Part shown: positions 11,375 through 30,440 of the stretch, piece by piece
How the letters are laid out: each line of letters opens with the position of its first letter
Position numbering within the stretch: position 1 is the first letter of the stretch
DNA from: Castor canadensis
Lineage: Eukaryota > Chordata > Mammalia > Rodentia > Castoridae
Assembly: GCF_047511655.1 (NCBI RefSeq)
Contig: NC_133399.1
Coordinates: 5,149,333 to 5,213,332 of the forward strand
DNA: 64,000 nt
Direction of reading: 5' to 3'
The notes under the pieces: generated by a model
Told to the model about the DNA's origin: nothing
What the model saw: only the letters and a program-made list of their open reading frames with translations
Database searches by the model: none
Made by a program: the position numbers and the translations under genes

Positions 11375-11855
11375 AATGCACTGAGGTATGGCTCAAGTGA
11401 TAGAGTGCCTGCTTTGCAAGTGAGAACCACTGAGTTTAAACATCAGTCCCATTGACAAAAAAAGACATATGCTTGAATAATTAGATGGTTAAACCCTGAG
11501 AATCATTGATATTGTCTATTACATTTATCTACAACAAACCATGAATTTCCCCCAATTTGTATATAACATTTGATGCCTTCACACTTGGGGGCAAAAGCAA
11601 CATGATATTGGCAACAGCATCAAAAATAAAATTCAGCCAGATGCATGTGGCTAATGTGTGTAATCCTCTCTACTCAGGAGTCAGAGATCAGAAGGATCTC
11701 AGTTCAAAGCCAGCCCAGCCCTGCAAATAGTTTGAGAGACCCTGTCTGGAAAAACACCCAGCAAAAAAACCTGCTTGCAGAATAGGTCAAGTCATAGAGG
11801 CTTGTCAAACAAGCCTGATGCCATAAGTTCAAACCTCAGGACAGCCAAACATAAC
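11375..11855 (+). repeat. Sense SINEs
   Basis: A tRNA-like half lies at about 11375-11455. A complete composite lies at about 11635-11850, with a B1-like half (tgtgtaatcctctctactcaggagtcagagatcag...) followed by a tRNA-like half. Confidence 0.8.
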
Positions 11856-12324
11856 TAAATAAATTCATATATAAATAAACAAACATTAAGCCAGTCAATC
11901 CACAAGGTCTGGGATAAGCAAATCCATCTGGTGGAACAGACATCACCCTGCAAGCAGCCCCTGTGCAGCAAAGAACAATTGAGAAAGTTTCTCAGCACAG
12001 TATTAATGGCATAGGAATGGAACTCTTGACTTCTTGAAAATCTGAAGGAGGCAACACAAATCAACTCTGCTTTGTGATAACTACAGGGTAAAACTAGAAA
12101 GAGCATCAAGATTTAGGAATAATACAAGGAAAAGAGAATGTCATAAATGTCACATGGTGCCTGAAGTCTATTTCCTTGGAAGTCATTGCTTAAATATAGT
12201 TTTGAAGTATTTGTTTTAAAATATTGCATATCTTTGTTTTATAATATATACATTGTTAACAAGGTAAGAAATGAGCTTATTTCAACAATAGGTGTATGAG
12301 AATGATGAAGGAATTTTAAGTTAA
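11856..12324. other. No gene recognised
   Basis: AT-rich sequence between the SINEs and the L1 fragment, with no support for any feature. Confidence 0.35.
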
Positions 12325-13115
12325 ACTAAACATAGATCTGCCATATGATCCAGCAATACCACTCCTAGGGATATACCCAAAGGAATGTGACTCAGATTAT
12401 CCAAAGGCACCTGCACACTCATGTTTATTGCAGCACTATTCACAATAGCCAAGTTATGGAAACAGCCACGATGCCCCACCATTGAGGAATGGATTAAGAA
12501 AATAGGGTATTTATACACAATGGAAATTTACTCAGCCACAAAGAAGAATGAAATTTTGTCATTCACGAGTAAATGGATGGAACTGGAGAACATCATCTTA
12601 AGTGAAGGTAACCATGCTCAGAAGACCAAAAATCATATTTTCTCCCTCATATGTGGACTTTAGACCTAAACAAATGTAGTAATATTATTGGATATGGGTC
12701 ACATGCTAAGGGGAGAAGGCATACAATAGGAATAAGGAAACTTGAAAGGGTTTAATGTGCCCACTGTAAAGAAGTGAATAAAGTAATCTTAAACTGGACA
12801 GAGGACACTATGAGAAGGTGACCGGGAAGTAGTGAAGAGATCTGGTAGAGATGAACGAATTTGGGTTGAATTATACATGTGAATGGAAGCAATGCTACGA
12901 ATTTCTCTGTATACCTATCTTTATCTCAAGCTAGCAAAAATGATGTCTTTCTTATTATCTCTTGTTTTCTCTTCAACAGAATTGAAGAACAAGGCAGAAC
13001 ATGTTCTGCCTGGAAGTGAGGGGGGTATGCACATATGAATAATTGAATAAACAATAATAAATAAATAAATAAATAAATAAATATTTTAGTCTCTGAAAAG
13101 AAAAAAAAAGAATTA
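12325..13115 (+). mobile_element. 5'-truncated L1 (3' end)
   Basis: Begins inside the C-terminal part of L1 ORF2 (YDPAIPLLGIYPKE..., then FIAALFTIAKLWKQPRCPT...WIKKIGYLYTMEIYSATKKNE). It continues through the 3' UTR with gcacatatgaataat and ends in an A-rich tail with an AAAT microsatellite at about 13051-13083. The ORF2 portion matches the tail of the full-length L1 at 42960-43278. It is a dead-on-arrival copy. Confidence 0.9.
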
Positions 13116-13339
13116 ATTAAGAATTTTGGGTATAGAGGAAGATGAGACCAGAGATCGCAGAAATGACATCAATCTAGATATTGATCTAGAGGGTAACTCA
13201 TGGCTGCTTCCATTCTTACTTAAACTTACCATGAAACAATTTCAAGAATTCTCTTTGCTTCTCCAAGTCTCCTCATCACTGAAGTTTCAAACTAAAAAAT
13301 TAAACTCTTTCATGCAAGTCATGGAAGAAAATTCTGAAC

Positions 13340-14700
13340 TTCTTCACTACAGTGGAATGTTATGGCACAACAATACTACCAAGGCAACAAGAGGGAAGCA
13401 GTTCAGGAAGCAGCCAGCTTCATTCAGAGATCACAGGGAGCCACATTCAGAAGATAAAATGTGTTCCTCCTGAGCCTGTAATCCCAGCTCCATGGGGGCA
13501 GGCTGGAGCACTGAGTTGCAGGTTTTCAACTCAACTATGATACCACCCAGAGTTAACAGATCCTGTAAGGTCAGGGCTCAGTTCCCCACATTGTCCCCAC
13601 TGCAGATGCCAGTCCCAAGCATGTGATTTCATCATAGGGTAACCAGTCCCTCTCATGAAGCTCTCAAGGGGTCTGCAGTATAATGTCATTAGCATGAACT
13701 CAGGTGTTGTCTGAAAAAGAGTTGGTTATGAACAACCAAAAGCATTCCTATCACTCTGCAAACTCCAAGGTCTCTAGGACCTCAGACCCACATGTTAGAG
13801 GGCTAAGAGATCAAATATATTTCCATTATACCACAGACCTGCAGAAACTATGAAGTTCAGAAAGCATTTGTTCCACTGGCAGAACCCAAACCTGTCTTTC
13901 TGTGCCCAACACTCAGATTTTCTCAGTGTGCACAACTTGCATCCTGACTCTGGCAACTCTGTGGAAACACCAAAGCACTGACAGTTCAATTTTACTCAAC
14001 CTTACTGTCCTGGTAAATAGGAATGAGAAAAGAAACCGAGTCTCCTTACTGTGAGAAGAAACATCTCACTGCAATTGGATGGTGTGTCCTGCCCTTTACC
14101 CTGCAATCTAAGTCAAAACCAGGCAAAGGCTAAACAAACATTCTTCACCTTTCTCACCTCCCACAGGTCTCTGATTTCTGACCACTCAGTCTAGACAGCA
14201 CACAACCCTATTTTTACTGTCACACACAGGACTGGTGACCTCAGGGACATGTCCTTTGTCTAGGAACTGATGCTTCCCCTCCATCACCCTCCTCTCCTTT
14301 CTTTCTCCTGTTCGCTCATCCCTAGAAAGCACAGCCCTGCTCGGCCTTGCCCTTGAGACCCTGCAGATCTTGCAACTGGGGCTGTCCCACCTTTTCACTA
14401 AGTCAGGTTCTGATGCCATCTGCATATCCTTTGTAAACACTGTCTACACACAGGAAAGGAGGACACCAATTATGACACAGAGAGCTGCATCTCCTCTTCT
14501 GCTCCCCCATGTTCCCTTTCTCATGAGGACCATGTGAGAAGTCCCTGAAAACAAGGGATTTCTTGCTGTTCTCTGAAGGCCTGGCTCAGGACCAGGTCAC
14601 AGTGGAAATGCCAATTCCATCAGGAAACTTGAGGCACTCAGGTGTGCTGCTGGGATAGGGACACACACATGAGGATCACGAGGGGAAAAAAAGCTGTGTG
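13340..14700 (-). other. ZNF promoter-block duplicon A (degraded)
   Basis: Collinear with 26860-28750 and 28750-29650. Shared elements include ggaagcagcc...ccacattcagaa, ttgtccccactgcag, gcacaacttgcat, ggtgacctcagggacac, agctgatgctgcccctccatca-like and tttgtaaacactgt...acacacagg. In the intact homologue this region lies at and just inside intron 1 of a KRAB-ZNF gene read on the minus strand. The ATG/splice-donor signature gctcaccat is absent here, so no first exon remains. Confidence 0.6.
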
Positions 14701-15319
14701 GTCACAACCATCCAAATTGAAGAGGGAAAAGCAACAGGATACAAAATGGTGGCTTCACTAGACACACAGACGATGAAGGGGAAAGAAATTGTCACAACAT
14801 CCCTATGGTTGAGCCATCAGCCCTGGTCCAGGCCCCAAGATGGGCACAGCCAATGCTCACTGCAATGCATGGGTGGCAGATGGCCACACAACAGTCACAG
14901 CAAATGACCATGAGCAGGCTGAAGTCAGATTATCACAATGTGAAGGAGAAGGAACTGTGTTCATCACAGGCCACAGGATGGTGGAGTGAAGAGGGCACTA
15001 GGATGGCCAGCATGCAAGAGGTGACTGGATCAGCAGAAAAAACTCTGAGATGGAGAGGGTACAGAGGATGAGGGACATGGGTGGGAGTCTGTGCTCAGCC
15101 CAGAGAACAGCCATGATGAGTGCATTCCCAGAAGTGTGCACAGGGACCAGCAGGTAGGATGGGAAGACGGGTGGTGGCAACTACCTTTGAAATGCCCAGG
15201 AAGCCAAGAAGGAAGAATAATGCCCTGGGCTCCAGCCTGCATTTGTGACATCAGACCTCAATAAATGCATGGTGAGCACACAGATTCTTGCACGGATCAA
15301 ATGACAATTTAAGAACTTT
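14701..15319. other. No gene recognised
   Basis: GA-rich sequence continuing from the promoter duplicon. I found no exon-1 signature, CCAAT box pair or CpG cluster in it. Confidence 0.35.
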
Positions 15320-15530
15320 GAGGGATTTTTTGGAGAGGGATGAGTTTGAATTCTAGACTCCATGCTTACAAAGCAGGCACTCATATTGGTTGAACCAGTC
15401 CTCCAGTCAATTTTGGTATGGTTATTTAGGAGATTGGATCTTGAGAACTATTTGTCCAGGATGGCCTGAAATCTCAATCCTCCCAATATCAGCCACAGAA
15501 CTAGAAAGCATAACTGGTGTGAGGAATAAG
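15320..15530 (-). repeat. Composite SINE, antisense
   Basis: gggatgagtttgaattctagactccatgcttac...gaaccagtcctccagtc, then a B1-like half ending ccacagaactagaaagc. Confidence 0.7.
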
Positions 15531-16097
15531 CACCCAGTTCAGTGGGAATTTCTTAGGTTGTCAGGGATAATAACATGTGCAAAGTGATTGCTGAGAAGTG
15601 TCCTAATTCTGTCAGAACTCTCATGTCCTATGGTCCTATGTTGTGTTCAATGTCTAATACAAGGAAAGCATAGGAAAGGGGAGGGGAGAAGACTTAAAGA
15701 TATTACACTCATGCACAATTGTCTAAACCTCAATATAATTAATCACTTCAATAATTATTTTTCTACACAAATTACTTTGAATGAAACTCTTTATATCATT
15801 AACATTTGTAGCATTCAATTGAATGAGGAATTTTCACAGGACTTTGAAGTCACTTGTTGCCACTGACAAGTTTGTTTTCCACACTCACAAATTTTGGGCT
15901 AGAGTACATCTCACATGTTTGCCATTAGGACACTTGTCCATCTCTTGTAATCAAGGCATGTTGCCAGAGTATGTTCGTGTGTATCTGTGGAGGGAATTAT
16001 ATTGATGTAATTCCTTACATAATACATTTTCTTGACTGTGAGTAAGGTCATGATATTTAAGTGTTCTATAAATATAGACAATTTCCCCAATATCAGT
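15531..16097. other. 3' flank of ZNF copy 1, no feature recognised
   Basis: Lies downstream of the finger exon on the minus strand. It has no counterpart beside copy 2, where retroviral sequence is found instead. It may hold 3' UTR, but no polyadenylation signal can be assigned with confidence. Confidence 0.35.
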
Positions 16098-16130
16098 AAC
16101 TGCATTTTTTTCTACAGGACTTGGAAGAAA

Positions 16131-16372
<242 letters not shown>

Positions 16373-17396
16373 TTAATGAATGCAAGGCCCTTCCACATTG
16401 CCTGCATTCATAGGGTTCTCTCCAGTGTGAATTTGTTTATGTCTCTTAAAGTTACTATGATCAGAAAAGGCTTTCCCACATTGCTTGCATTCATAGGGTT
16501 TCTCTCCTGTGTGAACCCGTTTATGCCTCTTAAGAGAACTACGATGGGCAAAGACTTTCCAACATTCCTTGCATTCATAGGGCTTCTCTCCTGTGTGAAC
16601 TCGTTTATGTTTCTGAAGAGAATTATGATTGGCAAAAGCTTTCCCACATTGCTTGCATTCATAGGGTTTCTCTCCACTGTGAGTCCTTTTATGGCATACA
16701 AGCGAATTGTGACACACAAAAGCTTTCCCACATTCCTCGCATTCATAGTATTTTTCTCCACTGTGAATCCTTTTATGCTTTAGAAGTGAATTGTGACTCA
16801 CAAAGTCTTTCCCACATTCCTTGCATTTATAGGGTTTCTCTCCAGTATGAATTCGTTTATGTCTCTTAAGGGACTGGGCTCGACCAAACACTTTATTGCA
16901 TAATGTACACTTGAAAGGTGCTCCTCCACGATGAGTTACCATGTGTGTACGAAAATCTGTGAGCGTCATGAAGCCTTTCCCACACTGCTTACACATACGC
17001 ACTTTCTCTCTAGCATGAAGTTTTGCATGTATCTGAACATAGCTATATCTGCTGAAAGCTTCTCCACATTGCTTACATTTATACAGTTTCTCTCCACTGT
17101 GAGTCCTTACATGCTTCAGAAACCATTCAGGGTGACGGAAGGCTTTCCCACAATCATCACATGTATGGGTCTTCTTTGTATATTCCTCATACTTGTACGA
17201 TTGCTGTTCAGTCTTAACTGTGACAACCACATTTGAAGATGAAGCACCAGTGAGGACTTCTCCACACACAGGACTTTCCCATGGTTTTACTCCAGTAGGA
17301 GTTTTCCTGTTCGCTTTAGGATCTGAAATCCAGGTGCAGATTTGTCCACACTGACTCTCTTCTGAGGGTTCACAAGGTCTCTTGACTGCTTCACAT
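16373..17396 (-). CDS. ZNF copy 1 zinc-finger exon (nine fingers)
   Basis: Open from the splice acceptor (ctttttgcacag) through nine C-X2-C-X12-H-X3-H fingers. Fingers 1-3 (HPEWFLKHVRTH, RYSYVQIHAKLH, TLTDFRTHMVTH) are identical or nearly so to those of copy 2. Fingers 4-9 differ in sequence and number. Finger 8 has CWKVF in place of CGKAF. The frame ends with about nine non-finger residues after the linker frameshift. The start used here is the exon boundary; an upstream in-frame ATG at 17470 lies in the intron and is not needed. Confidence 0.75.
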
Positions 17397-17631
17397 CTGT
17401 GCAAAAAGGGAAGCACATTACTAAGATTTTGATTATTATTCAAATTACTGGTTGTATGCCCTCTTAACAATTCTTAAACATGAATGAGCTCAATGCTCTT
17501 CAGAACAGCCTAAGAACAGCTATTATGAAAAACCCTTACTCAGGTATTAGGGTCATAGCTCAGGTGGTAGAGAGCTCAGGTTGCCTAGCAACCATGAAGG
17601 TCTGTAAAAAATCTATGAAAACTCCCCCCCC

Positions 17632-17667
17632 TCACACACATACAACACACACACACACACACACAAG
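17632..17667. repeat. CA microsatellite, copy 1
   Basis: (CA)n in the intron just upstream of the finger exon. The paralogous tract at 23295-23338 is longer, so it has changed length since the duplication. Confidence 0.9.
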
Positions 17668-18054
17668 AAGGGGTTTTGGAACACAGTTTCAAGGTACCTA
17701 CTTTGCAAACACTGAATGGCTGTTATTGCCTGTTCTCATCTCAGACTGTATGTCACTCAGTCTGGTCTCAAACACATGGCTCATGTGTATTAGCCTGTGA
17801 CAACCATAAATTACAGGTACCTGCCACCAACCCTGATTCCCTATGTAATTGTTTTTAAACTGTTACCATGAATTAATTTCATTTAGGAGATTCATTGTGT
17901 ATATACACAAATGTATTTAATGTAGATTGATCAAATTCACCCTGTCAATATTACTTTTTATCCACACGTCATAAATGTACAAGTAAAAACATTGTGTACC
18001 TTGAAATGTTTGCAAATGTAAAGTAAGATAGTATGACACAAAATTATCTTATTT

Positions 18055-18430
18055 TTGGCAGTACTGGGGGGTTGAACTCAGGGACTTGCACTTGATAGGC
18101 AAGCTCTGGAGTCACTCAACCACCTGTTTTTGCCTTGGTTATTTTTTGGGGGTGGGGAGGAGTAATATTGAGGATTGAACTAGGGACTCTGAATGTTCAA
18201 GAAAGTTGCTCAACTGGAGTTGGCTGTTTTTGAGATACTGTCTGTCTTTATGCTCACTAGTCTGGAACACAATGCTCCTCTTTGTGCTTTTTGGGATGCA
18301 CATATGAGCCGTGTGCATAGCCTCTGCTTGAGATGGGGACACCACATAAATTATTGTCCAGGCTGACCTCAGAGAGCAGTACTATCTCTGTCTCCCAAAC
18401 AGTAAGATTGGCTTGAGCCCTCGTGGCCTG
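18055..18430 (-). repeat. Antisense SINEs in ZNF intron
   Basis: Two pieces: ggcagtactggggggttgaactcagggacttgcac..., then a second copy with attgaggattgaactagggactctg and a B1-like half. Both are duplicated at 23725-24100. Confidence 0.75.
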
Positions 18431-18755
18431 TTGCAAAATTCAATTTTGTGTCACACACACTTTATATGCAAACTCTGAGAGTAAAGTCATAACTCCATAA
18501 TTTTGTGAATGTAACAAAATTTGTGTACACTGAACCAAAGATGTGTGACATACAATCAGTTTTCAATAGTAGAACAGTTCAGATTTTGATTATTTCTGTA
18601 ATATATGGTTAACCTGTATATAGTTTGAAGGAAAATCATCAGAGACTAAATCAATTTTGAAGCTGAACTTTTTATATCATTGACTTGCTTTTAAAATTTC
18701 TTGGCACTGCAGTATACTGTGGACACACTGCTTTATTGTGCTGTTTGCAAATTAC

Positions 18756-18852
18756 CTTCGATTTCCCCTGCAGCTTTGGTAGTGACATGCAATATTTTTG
18801 TCTTTCTCTTTTTTTTTGTCTTTCTCTTTTTTTTTGTCTTTCTCTTTTTTCC
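18756..18852 (-). CDS. KRAB-B exon of ZNF copy 1 with 18-bp repeat expansion
   Basis: Acceptor (ctcattttag), then GGAAAAAAGAG, then donor GTAATT; length 97 bp = canonical 61 + 36. The 5' half consists of an 18-bp unit (AAAAAAAAAGAGAAAGAC on the coding strand) repeated in tandem. In the KRAB frame this reads lysine/glutamate/aspartate-rich KKKEKD units before the conserved tail NIACHYQSCRGNRR, which aligns with the usual KRAB-B end (xIxxxYxxxxRNxR). Frame is kept into the finger exon. The insertion adds 12 residues to the KRAB-B box, which is unusual for the family. Confidence 0.75.
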
Positions 18853-18964
18853 CTAAAATGAGAACAGAAAAAAAAAATTATTGAAGTTCTATCGATTATA
18901 GGCAGGTTACCATTGTATAATGAGACCATGCTTGTAGGTTCACCAAATTTTCTTTACTTTTCTT

Positions 18965-21207
<2,243 letters not shown>

Positions 21208-21591
21208 GGGGGTGCTTTACAAATTGGCAATCAAAAATCTGACGAACGGCCTCCGCAGTGAATTATCCAAAAGTATGGTCCTGCCACTAGGGCAGAAGAT
21301 GGGTCTTGGGGGTATCGCTTCCCTATATATATATGCTTAACCACATCATCAGGCTAAAGGCTGTTGTTGAAATTATAACTAATGAAACTTCAAGAGCTCT
21401 CTATTTGCTGGCAAAACAAACCACAAAAAAGCACAATGCTATCTATTAGAACTGCTTGTCTTTAGATTGTATGTTGGCCTCTGAGGGAGGTGTTTGTGGA
21501 AAATTTAACCTAAGCAACTGCTTCTTACAGATTGATGATGAAGGAAAGGTCATACAAGAGATAACAGAGAAAATGAGAAAACTTGATTGCA
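21208..21591 (+). mobile_element. ERV env (transmembrane) fragment at duplication junction
   Basis: Matches ERV1 48563-48980: gtgctttacaaattggcaat, ctgccactagggcagaagatg, then a short TA run (five to six units here), then the transmembrane-subunit segment with [11 protein letters not shown]. The second cysteine expected in the gammaretroviral CX6CC motif is replaced by Phe. Both ends coincide with the borders of the two ZNF duplicates. It is a fragment without function of its own. Confidence 0.85.
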
Positions 21592-21627
21592 ATGTAACTG
21601 CATTTTTTCTGCAGGATTTGGAAGAAA

Positions 21628-28621
<6,994 letters not shown>

Positions 28622-28632
<11 letters not shown>

Positions 28633-28680
28633 TCTTGGCTGCCGGGGTGTCCTGCTGTCCCACACCTGCTCCTGGCAGAA
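28622..28680 (-). other. Candidate ZNF exon 1 (5' UTR + ATG + donor)
   Basis: On the minus strand the sequence runs ...ggcagccaagaATG|gtgagcat. KRAB-ZNF first exons of this type carry only the initiator codon, and the next exon begins GAGCCAGTGACC, matching the KRAB-A exon at 25157. The transcription start is not known; I mark only the 3' part of the exon. Confidence 0.6.
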
Positions 28681-28750
28681 TGTGAGCCATTGAACATTTC
28701 ACAACTGTCAGGTTAGGGACACAACAATGGTGGCAGAAAGGAAGCTCACT

Positions 28751-30140
28751 GACTAAGAAATCAGAGGCCAAAGGCATAAATGTATTTCCTTTATACAAAA
28801 CTTATAGAAATGATGAAATTCATAAACCATTGTTCTCCAGGCATCATCCAAAGGTGCCCTTCTGGGTCTGACCTTCACACTTTCTCAATGGGCACAACTT
28901 GCATTATGACTCCACCAACTCTATGAATGTAAAAGCGGTTCAATTTTACCCAACCCTGCACTCCTGGTAAGTACCAACAAGAGAAAGCAAAGGAATCGAG
29001 TCCTGTCATTGTGCAAGGAAACACCTTCTCACTTTACTTGGATGATTTGTCCTGCCCTTCAACCTTTAAATCTAAGAGAAAACTGGGCACAGGCTGAGAA
29101 AATGTTCCTGTCCTCCCTTCTGATCTCTGATCTCTGTCCACACATAGCACGAGCTAGAAAAAGATGCCACCTTTACTGTCACCATAAAGACAGGTGACTC
29201 AGGGACACTTCATCTGTCCCCGGAGCTGATGATGTCCCCTCGTTGCCCTCCTCTCCTCTTGTTTAATCCTCCTTAGACAGCACAGCCCTAATCAGCCTCA
29301 CCCTTGACACCCTTGACACCCTTGACCTTGCACTTGGGGCTATTCAGCCTCTTCAATAAGCTCAGGTCCTGCCTCCATCTGCATTTCATTTGTAAATGCT
29401 GTCTACACACAGTACAAGGACAACACTAATTATGTCAAAGACCTGAACCTCCCCTTCCACTCTGTCATCAAATATGTCCCATGGGGGATACCGCCGGGTG
29501 TCCCCGGAATTGAGGTATTGCTTGCCCGTTCTCAGAAGCCCAGCTCAGAACCAGATCACGGTGGAGACACAGCTCCCAACATCAAGAAATCTATGCGTTC
29601 AGGGATTGGGAGACGGGGATCCCATCCTGCTCCTGAAGTCAGTGGTCACAAAGTGACAGAAACTGAGCCACCAGACAACTCACAAATGCCAAGTCAGCTG
29701 TACAACTAGCAAGGCAGAAAGGAATCTCCTGAACCTATCTCAGCCAGGGCTCCTGACTGGACAGCTCCAGTGGCCCTGATTGGCAAGTGCTCAAGCTGAG
29801 TGACAAGAGGAGAGAGATCCCTACCTGGAGAGGAGGCAGACACAATTTATCCACAGCTCCTCCTGGGCTTCCTCATAGGCCTGGACCTGGCCACACCTGG
29901 GGGAAAAGTGCATTGAAGCTGACCTTCCTCCTGGCTCTCCAGAACGGCCTCCTGATCTTTCTGAACTGTGCTGGAAGTGGAGGCACGAGGGGGAATTTCA
30001 GACACTGGCCAATGAGGACATCCTTGGCAATGGCAACAAAGGCAAGCCAAGCCAGGTCAGGCCCCACACTGGAACAAGAGGAAAGGTCTGGTATCACACT
30101 GAGAAATGGGACATGAGGCAGTGGCTTCATGGACAAGGCT
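28751..30140 (-). promoter_or_regulatory. ZNF promoter block C, first exon lost
   Basis: A second tandem copy of the promoter block, similar to block A over 13790-14700 and to the 61.4-61.55 kb promoter at its right end. One inverted CCAAT box survives at 29779-29783 (ctgattggc); the neighbouring one is mutated to gactgg (29755-29760). The ATG/donor signature is absent, apparently removed by an internal deletion near 29610-29700. A short (cccttgaca)3 tandem lies at about 29300-29330. Confidence 0.55.
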
Positions 30141-30364
30141 TTGTCAGCACATTTTCTAATGATTACCTATTTTCAGCCAAGGAAAGAAAAATAGCAACAA
30201 GGGACTTTAATTACCCAATGCATGGGGAAAAACTAGTTATATGGCAGCAATATCCTACAAAGGAATCCAGAGGAAGAAAAGTAAACATTGGAACCAGCTC
30301 ACACAGGCAGCCTCTGCAGCCTAGTCAAAACAAAAACTGGAAAAAAATTCTAGTTTAATTGAGA

Positions 30365-30440
30365 AGATTAAACTCAAGTAGCTCAAGTGGTACAGCACCT
30401 GCCTTGCAAGCACGAGGCCCTGAATTCAATCCCCAGTACT
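30365..30440 (+). repeat. SINE tRNA-like half, sense
   Basis: agtagctcaagtggtacagcacctgccttgcaagcacgaggccctgaattcaatccccagtact. Confidence 0.85.
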
